This document shows positions 1 through 46,230 of a DNA stretch of 64,000 bases, in pieces. Below the pieces are notes generated by a model. It saw nothing but the letters and a program-made list of their open reading frames with translations. It made no database searches and was not told the origin of the DNA. Each line of letters starts with the position of its first letter. Within the stretch, counting starts at the first letter, position 1. The DNA is taken from contig NC_066337.1 of NCBI RefSeq assembly GCF_022539315.1, positions 3,987,234 through 4,051,233 on the forward strand. The letters run 5' to 3'. The DNA is from Serinus canaria (lineage: Eukaryota; Chordata; Aves; Passeriformes; Fringillidae). Made by a program: the position numbers and the translations under genes.

Positions 1-240
1 GCTCACATCCAGCACTGCCCATTCCCACTGAGACACTGACACACACACAGACACACACACACACACACTGCTCACATCCCCCACTCCCAGTGAGGCACTG
101 ACTCACACACACACTGCTCACATCCCCCATTCCCAGTGAGACACACACACACACAGACACACACACACACACTGCTCACATCCCCCATTCCCCATTCCTA
201 CTAAGGCACTGACACACACACACTGCTCACATCCTCCCTT
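1..240. repeat. CA-rich minisatellite
   Basis: Imperfect units of about 55-60 bases combine ACAC runs with a CTGCTCACATCCCCCATTCC motif. At least four copies, continuing past the left edge. Confidence 0.9.
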
Positions 241-1126
241 CCCCACTCCTACCCCAGCCCTGGAACACCCCCCAGCCCTGCCCTGCCCTGCCCTGCTCCT
301 CTCAGCCCCACCACGCAGGGTGGGCATCTCTGCTCCTCCCCAGGAAGAGATTCCCCAATGCCAGGCTGGTGCCTGGCTCTGAATAGTGCAGCTATTTTGC
401 TGGAAGAATGGCCCACTATGACCAGTTTGGTCAGGCAGATGGCAACTGGCCAGAGGAATGTTCTGGAAACACCACAGAGGGCTCTGTGACCCCAGTGAGG
501 CTGTCAGGAGCTTGGCACAAAGCTTGGGCACCCCTGCTATGTTCTCATCATGACAGCTCCTTACACCACCTCATCCATCACTGCCTGGGTGCTGCTGCAA
601 AGCTCTGCATCTGTGCCCCCCCTGGGACCAGGGGACACAGAAAGGAGCTCAGCCTGAGCTGTCACTGCAGCCCTGGAAGCCCAGCTGCTCCCCACCTCTC
701 TGAAAGCCAGCTGGGGCTTAAGGAAAAGCTGAGCCCAAGTCAGAAAAGCCTGGATCACTGCTTTAGGCTGCTCTGCTCCACAGCACCTGCCCAGAGAGCA
801 CTGCAGCACTAAATGAGGCCTGCTGTGAGCCCAAGGGCAGAGGAACAGTAAAAACTGAGTTTAGGAATTAAACTGAGCCACAGGGACGTGAGGAGCCCAC
901 TCCCAGCTCAAGACCACCAGTCCTGAAAGGTGTGGCAGGAAAGACCCAAAGCAAACAGTTCCTGCTGCTGAGCTGATGAATCCCTCCAGTCCCTCATGCT
1001 TCAGCTGTTTCTTTACTTACTGAGCAGAAATCATCTCTCAAGGGTCCAGCTGCTTTCTGGCTCTACCTCTCATCTAAATCACTGCCCAGCACCAGACATG
1101 AAAAGGTTTTGCCTGACCAGATGTGA
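241..1126. other. Intron sequence, nothing recognised
   Basis: Part of the intron after the 1,572 exon. I searched for the next GRAMD1B exon (remaining transmembrane helix) on the minus strand and did not find it. The open frames are short and show no family resemblance. Confidence 0.6.
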
Positions 1127-1560
1127 CAGAATCCTCACAGACACTGAGTCCTGCTGGGGTAGCCCAGTGACTCCCAGAGAGCTCTGCACAGTCACTGTCC
1201 CTCAGAGCAGCTGCTGTGTCAGCAATTCAATCACTTGTTTTAAACTACCCACACACACACAGGCTCTATGTGTCATTAAAAACCTGTAAACTGCATCCCT
1301 GATGTAAAAAGATAAAGAAATGAAATGTTTATACTTGTTGGATTTCTTCTCTTGTAGGTATTGACTCCTCTCCTTGCACTGCTGCCCCTGTCCCGACTGT
1401 CACTGTCCCAGACAGGTCCCAAACCTGCCTTCAGGACTCCCAGATCAGAGTTTGGCCAAAACAAGGGCAAAACCCAGGGGAGGGGAGAGAAGGGAGAACT
1501 CCAGGAGCACAGATAAACCGAAGGTGTTTAATGCTGGCTGGGAAGGAGAGCAGAAAAAAA
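1127..1560. repeat. Direct repeat pair, copy 1
   Basis: About 430 bases closely match 4,270-4,665 in the same orientation, sharing GACAGATCCTCACAGACACT-type sequence, ACCTGTAAACTGCATCCCTG and GTATTGACTC. Each copy lies just downstream of a GRAMD1B exon. Either an interspersed element or a local duplication. Confidence 0.85.
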
Positions 1561-1571
1561 TCATCACTTAC

Positions 1572-36178
<34,607 letters not shown>

Positions 36179-38870
36179 CTGCGGGGCACAGGGAGGGCAG
36201 AGAGCAGGGTCAGAGCATCCCCTGGCCTGGAACAGCCGCGCCCCGAGCTGTGCAGCAGCCACGGCACAGCCGAGCTGCTTCCTGAGCAGCTGCACCCCGC
36301 GCCCCCCGTGGATTTGGGCACTTCTCTTTCAGCAGAGGAACTGCTGGCAGCGCCTTCCTCCAGCCGCCCTCCGAGCCCTCAGAGCACAGAGCAATGCCCA
36401 CCAGAAGGAACTCGCTGGCTCCTGTGGGCCCCCGGAGTTTCAGATGATCTGAGCTTAGAAAAAGCAAGTGTGCACTCAGGTGTCGGCGTGTGCTCAATGC
36501 AGCTCTGCCCCTCCTTTGTTAGTGCAGCTCTTCTCAACAGGATGCACGAAAATGGGGTCACACCTTTCAGAAAACACCCCATCAAAGAGCATCAGAAACC
36601 CCGGGGCTCTGGGAGGGGAGTCGTGATGACATCCAATGCAGCATTTCCTGTACAGAACCATCCTTTCCCACACCAGTTACAGCTGGGCATGAAACAGTTT
36701 GCTGTGACCCAAAAGCCTTTGTGATTAAAAAAAAAAAATTAAAAATTAAGTTCCTTTTTCACAATGGAAAAGCAAGGCCGTTCAGAGTTTAACAGAAATT
36801 ATGAGGGGAATGGAAATTCTCATTCTCTTTCGTCAGCAAACGCCCCAGCACCTAGGTCAGCAAGGCAGTAATGTACAAACTAACTCAGAACAGGAAAACT
36901 CAGATTTCCTCACTGCTCCTTCTCTTTTGATGCCTCTCCTTCCTGCCAGACTCTTCAAAACCCCACACACTGCCCCCATTTTTCCCTCCGCCACTCATTT
37001 CCTCCAGGAGTCAAATCTATTTCTGACCAGCCCAGACATCCTCGAGGCTTTTCCAGCTGTGCTGCCCAAGGCAGCAGGTCACAGAGGAGCCTGCTGCAAG
37101 GACTGCATCCCTGCTAACCCCTTCAGGAGCCTGTTATCTCATGAGCACCACCAAACACTGACAGCACAGCAGCAGGGAAGGATGGAGGAATTACAGCTGC
37201 AGGGGACTGAATTAGAGAAGTTGTTGCAGTCAGACTATGATTGAAGGCAAACTGCACCCAGCAATCACAATAATGCACAGCAATGTACTCCAAAAGGGTC
37301 ATTTCCTCCCTGAGAACCTAGAGGAGCTGAACACATGCCTGAGGTTTCATTAATTCCTAGATAAAAACCATATCCATCTCTCCTTACCTCTGAAGATGCC
37401 AAAACCATTTTACAAGCATCAGTCAGACACGAGCAGGCAGTGTAACACCCTCCCCAGCTTTGGCTTGGTTTGCTTTTGGATGAACTGGTCTTGTAAATTC
37501 CCCTTTATTTGCTCACTGCTTGTGTCAAGGCACAAGTGATGAAACTTTCCCCGAGCAGCCTGCAGGAAGCTCACAGCCAAGCTGCTTATGCAAACAGGGC
37601 CAGAATCAGATTTCCTGGGAGCTGGCACGGGGCAGGAACAGCAGCGTGGAGCTTCCCAGGAGCCCCTGAGAAGATGTTTTCACCCCTAGAAAGTGTGGAA
37701 TTTCATTTCAGGCTTGAAATGAAAAGGGGTGTGCAAAATGTTCTGTAGGCAGGAAGGTGGATTAAGTTAAACTCTGCTCTTTTCATTCCCACTCAGAGAA
37801 ATATAGATATAGAGCAATAAAAACCTGCTCAAATATCACCCCAAGCCCAAGGCAGCTCCTGAGCAATCCCCCTTGGCTTGGGGCTCCTCACCAGCAGCAA
37901 TGGCACAGCCCCAAGGGAAATATTGTCACATCATCTGTGCCCTCCCTTTCCCTGGACAAGGCACAGCAATATTGAATGCTAAACCAGTGCAGCAATATTC
38001 AACATTTAATCCCCCTACAAATAATAACTGAAGCAAAAGACAAATCCAGAAATGATCTGGACCATTCTCCCAGCAGCTCTGCCTGCCACAGTTTAGGTAC
38101 AACATGAAGTAAAATCATCAGGGATTTCTTGGTTTGTTGAAGTATTAAAAAGCATCAGGTTCCTTCCTTCACAGATTATTTTCAGCTGATCCACTCAAAA
38201 TGGGGGTTTCACCTGGTCTGTGCTCCTCTAAACTCAGTTTCAGCAGCCCAGCAGAGCTACATTGGTGACTCCAAATTCATCAGCAGCAGTCCCAGAGATG
38301 GAACTGGTTCTGAACTGCCATTTTTACTGCAGGAAAAGCAGCCTTCTAGTTCAAACCTCTGAATTCTGAGGCTGTGTTGGTCCTGCTTGTTGTTGAGGCG
38401 ACACAAACTGGTTTGTGTGAGAGGCAAGAACTGAAGGCACCATCCCTGACCAGCCCATCACTGCCTAAACCTGCGTGAACACATCTGCTCACCTTCCTCC
38501 CCAGCTCTGCAAAACCTGACTTCACCACACACAACCCCTGCCTCATTTTCGCTTTGTGTGAGCTCAGTTTCACTTTGAGCTTGAGTTTAGAGCAGCTCTA
38601 AAGACCAAAAAAAGCCAAACCCAGCCCAACCTCTCTTTGCTTTCAGTTTGCACCTGTGAGATTTTGCTGCTGCTCAATGGAAGCTCAGAATGAGCAGCTC
38701 AAAACCAGGGTGCAGCTGCCCCAGCGTGCAGGGGAAACTCAAGATGAAAAATGCTGGAAAGTTTGGGGCTATTTTAGTCTTTTTATGGTCTTACAGAGCT
38801 CCTCAAGGTGGGGTTTTAGTCACGGCCCAGCATGGCCAAGCACTGCAGCTGCACAGGAGCAGCACCAGCT
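36179..38870. other. 5' intron, GC-rich at the exon edge
   Basis: GC-rich for about 200 bases next to the exon, then ordinary intron DNA. At 37,388-37,408 the minus strand reads ATG plus six codons (MVLASSE) ending at GTAAGG. It is phase 0, so it cannot join the 36,178 exon in frame. Confidence 0.5.
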
Positions 38871-38874
38871 TGGA

Positions 38875-39720
38875 TGTTTGAGATCATTTACATCCATTCA
38901 GATCCTTTTAGATCATTTACATCCATTCAGATCCTTTTAGATCATTTACATCCATTCAGATCATTTCTTAGATTCAGATAATTCTTCTGGCAATTTTATT
39001 TTTGCCCAGCTCACACACACACTGCCATAGACACAGTTTTTGGTGCCCGCTCTGCCAAGCACAACCTTGGGCAGATTCTGTCTTCCAAGCTGGTTTTTTA
39101 GTTTAAAAAATTAAATTTATCCCCATCTATCATGTCAGGGGCGTGTGGATTCTGACCTCTGCAGAAATAGGGGGGAAAAATAAAATCAAGGGCTCCTTCT
39201 CTGGCTCTCCCTGTAAGCAGTGGCACAAATATCAAACCCAGGAGGGCTGAATTCCCCTCCTATTTTCTGATAACTGGGAAAAGCTGAATACTTCTCACAA
39301 GAAGGACTCAATTCAAGCTCATTTATTAGTTTAAATAATTAAATTTATCCCCATCTATCATGTCAGGGGCATGTGGGTTCTCACCTCTGCAGAAATAGGG
39401 GAAAAAATAAAATCAAGGGCTCCTCCTTTGGCTCTCCCTGCAGTCAGTGGCACAAATATCAAACCCAGGAGGGCTGAATTTCCCAATGATTGGGAAAAGC
39501 TGAATATTTCAGGCATGAAGGACTCATTTCAAGCTCGTTTTTCAGTTTAAAAAATTAAATCCATCCCCATCTATCATGTCAGGGGCGTGTGGATTCTCAC
39601 CTCTGCAGAAATAGGGGAAAAAATAAAATCAAGGGCTCCTCCTTGGCTCTCCCTGCAGTCAGTGGCACAAATATCAAACCCAGGAGGGCTGAATTTCCCA
39701 ATGATTGGGAAAAGCTGGAT
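38875..39720. repeat. Two local tandem repeats
   Basis: 38,875-38,965: three copies of about 31 bases, TTTAGATCATTTACATCCAT plus TCAGATCC. 39,095-39,720: three copies of about 230 bases with CCCCATCTATCATGTCAGGG, GCAGAAATAGGGGAAAAAAT and CACAAATATCAAACCCAGGA. Confidence 0.93.
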
Positions 39721-40394
39721 ATTTCTGGCATGAAGGAGCCCAGAGGCAGAGCAAAGGATGGCTCTGTGAGCTGAGGGTGGGCACACAGAGCCCAGGGCTG
39801 CCCCTGCCCTGAGCCCCCCAGAGCTCTCCCTGCTCCTGCTCCTTCCCTGGAGTTTGAATCCAGCCCAAGCCCAGCCATGACGAACGCTTTCTGCAGTTGC
39901 CATGGCAACCGAGGCCCGCAATTGAACCAGGAATCCACGCCTGAAATGCCAAAACGGCTTGACCCACTTTGAAAAAAAAAAAAATAATTGTAATAAATCA
40001 CCCTTTAGAGACCTAATTGCCCAGAGTGCATTCAGGGCCTCACATCCCCCTGCAGAGGAGCCTTGGGTGGGTGAGACAGAACTGGGAGAGGGACAGAACA
40101 CAAACAAGCCCACCTAAGCAGCAGCCCCTTGGCTCGGAGGGGAAAACCTCTGCACGGAGCATTTGAAAGCACAGAGGGCTGGGTTTGTCTCCTTGCTTTA
40201 TGTCCTTGCTGTCCCTAAAGGAAAAAACCTCATCCAAACACCATCAGCAAGCGGGGTGTGGGTGGGAAGGGGCCGAACTCTGCTTAGATGTGGAAAAAAA
40301 GCATCAATATCTGCAGCAGTGTGGGGAGGAATCTGTAGCCTGGCAGTGTCTTGGAGCTGGAGAGGGGATTTCAGCAGGAATTGTAGTGATAGGG

Positions 40395-40630
40395 CAAGGG
40401 GTAAGAGATTCAGACTGCAAGAGGGGAAATTTAGGTTGGATAAAGAAAAGGAATTGTTCCCTGTGAGGGTGGGGAGGCCCTGGCAGAGGTGCCCAGAGAA
40501 GCTGGGGCTGCTCCATCCCTGGAATACCAAGGATGGGGCTTGGAACAGCCTGGGATGGTGGAAGGTGTCCCTGCCCATGGGACAGACGATGTTTAAGGGC
40601 CTTTCCAACCCAAACCATCCTGGGATTCCA
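40395..40630 (+). mobile_element. CR1 LINE 3' fragment
   Basis: Shows the CR1 order: TTGTTCCCTGTGAGGGTGGG, GAGGCCCTGGCAGAGGTGCC, CAGAGAAGCTGGGGCTGC, GATGGGGCTTGGAACAGCCT, GGAAGGTGTCCCTGCCCATG, TTTCCAACCCAAACCATCC. 3' part only. Confidence 0.95.
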
Positions 40631-43600
40631 AAAGCTTTCCTTCAGCTGCTGAAAAAGAACATTTGGCCATGCACAGACCAGCCCTGAGACCCAGGCAAGA
40701 CACAGAGAGGCCAAATTCCCTCCTCCAGCAGGATAATCCCTGCAAGGTGATGACCAGAGCTTCACCAGGCAGTCACTTTGGGAAAGGCATCCCACGAGTT
40801 CAGCCTGGTGCTCTTAAAACCACAAAGGAACTCTTGACAAAGCTTTGATGGAGAGCTGCACGAGACACCTGAGACACCAGACTGCCTGTGCTGCAGTCTG
40901 GCACATGAATCCTGCACCAATGACACCGAGGTCTGTCCATCCAGCAGCTCTGAAATCACAGCCACCCCTGGGGCTGACACGAGCAGTTCTGCCCCAGATG
41001 TGCCCCAGATGTGCCCCAGGAGCCAGCTCCAGAGGGCATTGTCACAGCACCTGTGCCACAGCTCAACACAGCACATCCCTCTGGCTCTGCCCCTTGCAGG
41101 ATGGGAGTTGGAATTCAGCCACAAGCAGGAAAAGGACCAGAGAATTTTGCAACTAGAGCAGCTCAGCTCAACAAGCAGCAGCCTCAGGTACTCAGCTGTG
41201 ACCACCAGCAGCTTCTCAGGGGCAGAAATCACCACCCACAGCATTCCCTGCAGTGCCTTTCTCCAGCCCTTGGATTCCCTCAAGCTAGTCCTGATCTGGA
41301 AAGCTTCAAGGCCTCCAATCTCCCCTCAGCTCTCAGAAGAATTTGCTTTCCAAGAGTCACCCTGCAGTTCCTCCCTCCTCCCTGCAGCACAGGGTAAGGA
41401 GCTCTCCCAGCCCAGAGCTGGGGTTGGTGCTGCAGTTTGGGCTGAGCAATCTGTCCTGCACAGACTGAGGCACTCATGGAACCCTCTCTGTCTGAAATCC
41501 AGGGGCTGTGCAAAGCCAAGCTGTGCCCACACCTTCCTGAGACCAGAGGAGATCCTCGAGGGCAGCACAGAACCCTGCTGGCAGTCTGGAAAAGAGCAGA
41601 AAGGTCAAGGAGGCACCTCAGGCCTGGCTGTGGCGCTGGAAGGAGTTAATTCTCCTCAGAAGCAGCTATTAGAGGGGTTAATTAGACGCCTACAAAGATG
41701 CTTTTCTGCCATCCAGTCTGACATCAGTGGAAAACCAGGAGATTCAGCAGCTCATTATGCAGTCTCCCAAACAGCAAGCAGATGGTAACAACTTTTGATC
41801 ACCAACCTACACTCCCTTCAAATTGATAATCCAAGAATGAAAACCTGCACAGATCCTGGAGCAATTCCCTGGGCCCGCCACTGCTCTACAAGCAATAACA
41901 AAATGTTATATTTCCATTACATCTCCCAGCAAGAGAGACAAAAGAGAAAGCAATAAGTCAAAAAAGCAATGACACCTGCAGGGCTGTGCAGAAACCAAGG
42001 AGTGTTTCATGACAAGTGCTTTGAAAAGAATCATAAAAATATTCTGCCTTCTGCATGTTTTTTAGCAGCAAAGTCCAGCTCTGTTTAAGATTTATTCTGT
42101 CTATTTTGGCATTTCACAGAATGCTGTCCTCCCGTGACATCCAATCCCATGTTTACATATTCATGAAATAAAATTAATGCAATTATTATGCCTCAGAGGA
42201 TTAGCAAATCACTGCAAGCATTAGGAAGGAATTTGCCTTCTGCCCAGAGCCAGCAGTGTGAGGAGGCAGATGCATTATTAACCACGGCATTGTCCCCGTG
42301 GATCACCCGATCCTGGTTACCACTGGAGACAGACCCATGGACAAACGGCCTCATCTCTCACAGAAACCCCCCCTCAGCCAGCCTGGGAGGAACCTCTCCC
42401 TTCCTGCTTGGAGTGGCTGCAAAAATCCCGAGGAAAAGTTGGGAAATGGTTCTGAAAAGCAACAAGAGAGATGTGAATAATAAATCCAGTAAGGCACCAG
42501 TCACAGATGGAAAGGGTCATTAATGTGCAGGGAACCCCCGTGGGTCATAAATCACACCCCAAACCCTCCCTCAGTCCCAAATTATTGTCATTCCACTTGC
42601 TCCAAAGGAAGGCAGGCCACATAAAACAAAGTGTGAAGGATAATCCAAAGAAATCTGGGAAGCACTGAAGGGGAAACAGCACAAAGCAAGAATTTCACAT
42701 CTCTCTGAAGTGACAGACACAGCCCCACCACTGTCACCTGCAGGTCACCCACTCTGCAGAGGGACTTCCCCAGGAGGAACAGATCCAGGCTTGGCTTTCC
42801 TGCCCTCCCCACCACAAAGTCAACAGCTCTGGTAATTAACAGCGGGAACTGCAATGTCTGAGGCTTCCATCAACACCTCCAAGGCTGGAACTTGGGCAGA
42901 ACAGAGCTGGCAAGCCTTGCTTAAGAAATAAACAAAACAACAGACACCGTTCAACCACCTTTGATGTGAGCGCAGTTTTGAAAACTGACAGCTCCAAGGA
43001 TAAAAATAAAAATTAAAATAAATCCAAGCTGGTTATTTTAATCCTTGTCGTTTCCAAGCTAACATCAGAACATTTCAGTGCTTTGAGGATGTGCAGTGCT
43101 GCTGTCATGTGTGCTTTATTCCAGGGGAGAGGGAGATAAAGCAAGAGAGCTGGTGCTGACCACCCAGGCCCACTTTGGGTGGGGATGCAGGTGGGATACA
43201 ACTCCCAGGTTCCCTCCAGGAGAGCTCAGGCACGTTTTTCCCTGCTGTAACTCCAGCAAGGCTTCCTGGGCTTTATCCCCAGCCCAGCACTGTCCCCCTG
43301 AGCACACCCCAGCCTGGTCCAGGGCTCACAATCCCTGGGGGGAGCGAGCCTGAGGAAGGCTCTGAGGAAGGCTGGGAGCAGCCCCGCAGGCAGCGGGGGC
43401 GGGCAGGGACACTGTGCAGCAGGAGCAGGGACAAAGCTGGAGCTCTGCATCGTCCCACTCACTCCCACTCACTCCCAGAGCTCCTCAGCACAGCCTCACA
43501 AGTTAATGGGAGGTGCTGTGATCTTCAAAGCTGGGATCAGAGCCGTCTCCCTTTGTTCAGCCCTTGATGTTTCCTCCCGTTACCTTTCCGAAAATAACAA

Positions 43601-43789
43601 TCAACAATTGCTGACTGATCCCCTCTGTGCATCCCCCCTGCTCTGCTCCAGCCCTGCAGCAGCCCTGGCCAGCCCCGAGGGACAACCAGACAGGGCCAGA
43701 GCCCCTCGGAGCAAGAGCCACAAAGTGTCCTTTGTCCTGAGGACCCGGCTCAACCTTGTCCCCTCCCTTTAACAGATCCTCTCCTGCTC
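40631..43789. other. Intron DNA, possibly some conserved non-coding sequence
   Basis: Nothing coding recognised. 41,650-41,800 and 42,110-42,320 are non-repetitive and AT-balanced, with TAATTA and ATTCATGAAATAAAATTAAT-type motifs as often seen in conserved regulatory DNA. This is an impression only. Confidence 0.4.
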
Positions 43790-43975
43790 CATCCAGCTGT
43801 TTATCAGATGGGGGCTCCATCCAGCTGTTTATCAGATGGGGGCTCCATCCAGCTGTTTATCACATGGGGGCTCCATCCAGCTCTTTATCACATGGGGCTC
43901 CATCCAGCTCTTTATCACATGGGGGTTCCATCCAGCTGTTTACCAGCTGAGGTTCCATCCAGCTGTCGATCAGCC
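43790..43975. repeat. 28-bp tandem repeat (CCATCCAGCTGTTTATCA)
   Basis: Six to seven units of TCCATCCAGCTGTTTATCAG plus ATGGGGGC with small changes. Confidence 0.95.
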
Positions 43976-44879
43976 CAGAGAATGTTGGGGGTTCTGAGTT
44001 ATCCCACTGCTTTAAGTGTAAATACATCCCGAAGATTCGGAGTTTCCATCCTACTGAGTCAAAATCACAAGCTGCATCCTAAATCTACCAGCTTCTCCTG
44101 CAGATGCATGTGATTCAATGGAGCAAGGGAACAGGAATAGATTCCCTTTCCATGATGCACAGGACAATGCCAGCCACCAGCAGTCTAAGAAAAAGCTATT
44201 TTTTAGGGCATTCAGCAGATTCTCCCTATCTATGAACACACACAGTGCAATGAATCCTCACTTCCTACCGTTCTCCCTTGCCAAAAAATATTAAAAAAAC
44301 AAAAAGCCACCTGTACAGACTCTGGAGCAGAGCCTGAAAAAGCGGCACAAACCAAATCCTGCCTCTCCCCATCAGAGCAAACACACAAACACCGGGAGAG
44401 GAAGGCAGAGCGGAACCACGAGCCCTTGTAGAGGCAGGAGAGCACATGGGCAAACAAATCCAACCATATTCCTGCAGCAGCTCCGTGACGCATCCAACTC
44501 CGACCCCCTCCTGCCTCCCCCTTTTCCCGGACCCAGATGTTACGGCAGGAATAATGTCCCCGTGGGAATGGGGGATGGGGGACAGTGGGAATGGGGGATG
44601 GGGCGTGAAGGGGAAACGAGGAGGGGTGAGGGGAATGAAAGCTGGGGGTGGGAAAGGGAAAAAAAATAAAGAAGAAAGAAAAAAAAAGAACCCAAACAAT
44701 TAGATTTGCCCATTGTTTCGAACAATCGAAAAGGCTGTTTTAGCAATTCCGCCCTGCAAGAGAGGCAGGGCACGTGCGTGGGGGGGAAGACAACAAGGAG
44801 AGGGGAAAAAAATAAAATAAAATGAAAATTCAAAAGGGATCAGCCCGCGGAAAGGAAGAGAAACGAAGCATCTCTGCAC
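43976..44879. other. Intron sequence, nothing recognised
   Basis: Includes a short GGGAATGGGGGATGGGG repeat near 44,560-44,605 that is G-rich on the plus strand. No exon seen. Confidence 0.6.
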
Positions 44880-45046
44880 CATGATGTCACGCCGCCTGCT
44901 TTCCAGTCCCCCGAACGCAGAGGAGCAGCAGCAGCAACCAACATGGACTCCAGCTTTAATCTGCCCGGAGAGCGCCTGTGTGCGATGGAGGAGCCGCCAG
45001 AGCCGAGCCCTGCGTGTGACACACGTGTGACAGCGACAGCACTAAC

Positions 45047-45057
45047 CTGGCAGCCAT
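45047..45057 (-). CDS. GRAMD1B: Candidate GRAMD1B first coding exon (MAA + AG)
   Basis: On the minus strand ATGGCTGCCAG is followed by GTTAGT. The 11 coding bases end in phase 2, as needed to join the T that begins the 36,178 exon, and would give MAASTASNSNRST. The start follows a GC-rich leader with a CTG repeat. The canonical mammalian start (MKGFKLSC) was not found anywhere in the window, so this may be an alternative promoter or a coincidence. Confidence 0.35.
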
Positions 45058-45075
45058 TCGGCAGCGTGGAGCGGC

Positions 45076-45110
45076 GCAGCAGCAGCGGCAGCAGCAGCAG
45101 CAGCAGCAGC
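45076..45110 (-). repeat. CTG/CAG trinucleotide repeat in candidate 5' leader
   Basis: GCA-unit repeat on the plus strand with one GCG interruption, read as CTG units on the transcript strand. It ends about 20 bases before the candidate ATG at 45,057, so it would lie in the 5' leader. Confidence 0.85.
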
Positions 45111-45414
45111 TAGGCGGAATTCACTGGGGATCGCCCGGCATTCATGGGGCTCATTCATTCATGCACTCGTGCGGCCAGCCGGGAGGGTACTCACCTCCTG
45201 CAGCATGGCACGGCCCTTGCCGGGGCTCTCAGGGCCACCGCGGCGCTGCGGGCACCGCCGGACACGCTGCCCCGGCCCCGGCCGTGCCCATGCCCGTCCC
45301 CCCGGTGATGCTGCCCGGTGCGGCCGCACACGCTCGGCGCACACGCGTGCGCAGCGCTTTACATAATGCGCCCACCCCTGCCCGCCCCGCTGGCATCGCC
45401 CCGGCAAAGAGACC

Positions 45415-46230
45415 CCTAAGGGCTTGAACAGACGCTACGAGTTACAGATCCGACAGGTTGGAAATGTTGGGTTTGTCCTCGTTTTACACAATGTGCCCAC
45501 TCCTGCCCACCCCGCTCGGATCACCCCAGCCAGAGACCCCCAAACGCTTTTTGAGGATTTAAAAACACTACGAGTTAAAATCGGACAGGTTGGAAATGTG
45601 TTTGTCCTCCCCGATTTACAGAATGTGCCCACCCCTGCCCACCCCGCTCACATCACCCCTTCAAAGGGACCCCCAAACGCTTTACAAGGGCTTGAAAAAA
45701 CGCTACGAGTTAAAGATCCGACAGGTTGGAAATGCTGTGTTTGTCCTCCATATTTACATCATGTGCTCACCCCGCTCACATCACCCCGCAAAGAGACCCC
45801 CAAACGCTTTTTGAGGATTTAAAAACACTACGAGTTAAAATCTGACAGGTTGGAAATGTGTTTGTCCTCCTCGTTTTACATTATGCGCTCACCCTGCTTG
45901 CATCTCCCCCGCAAAGAGACCCCCAAACGCTTTTTGAGGATTTAAAAACACTACGAGTTAAAATCTGACAGGTTGGAAATGTGTTTGTGCTCCCCGTTTT
46001 GCATAATGCACCCAGCCCTGACTGCATCACTCCGGGAAAGAGACCCCCAAACGCTTTTCAAGGATTTAAACAAGGAGTTAAAATCCGACAGGCTGGAAAT
46101 GTTTGTCCTCCCCGCCTCCCTCCCGGCACGCCCGCTCGCATCTCCCCCGAGGAACCCCTAGAAAAGCGACTCTAAACGCTTTCCAAGGACATCCACAAAC
46201 CCCAGGAGTTAAAACCCGACAGGTTGGAAA
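45415..46230. repeat. Seven-unit tandem repeat, 120-137 bp, beside the candidate promoter
   Basis: Each unit has CTACGAGTTAAAATC, GACAGGTTGGAAATGTGTTT, GTCCTCC and AAAGAGACCCCCAAACGCTT. The first unit merges with the GC-rich block, so the array appears to have grown from the promoter edge. Units keep several CpGs. Confidence 0.93.

Larger units (their letters stand above)
44880..45420 (-). promoter_or_regulatory. GRAMD1B: GC-rich candidate promoter / CpG island
   Basis: A GC- and CpG-rich block stands out from the surrounding intron-like DNA. It holds the candidate first exon at 45,047 and a second strong donor-like site, CTGCAGGAG/GTGAGT, after an ATG (45,195-45,206). I see no TATA box. The bias and position upstream of the N-terminal exon suggest a promoter. 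This is inferred from base composition. Confidence 0.4.
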
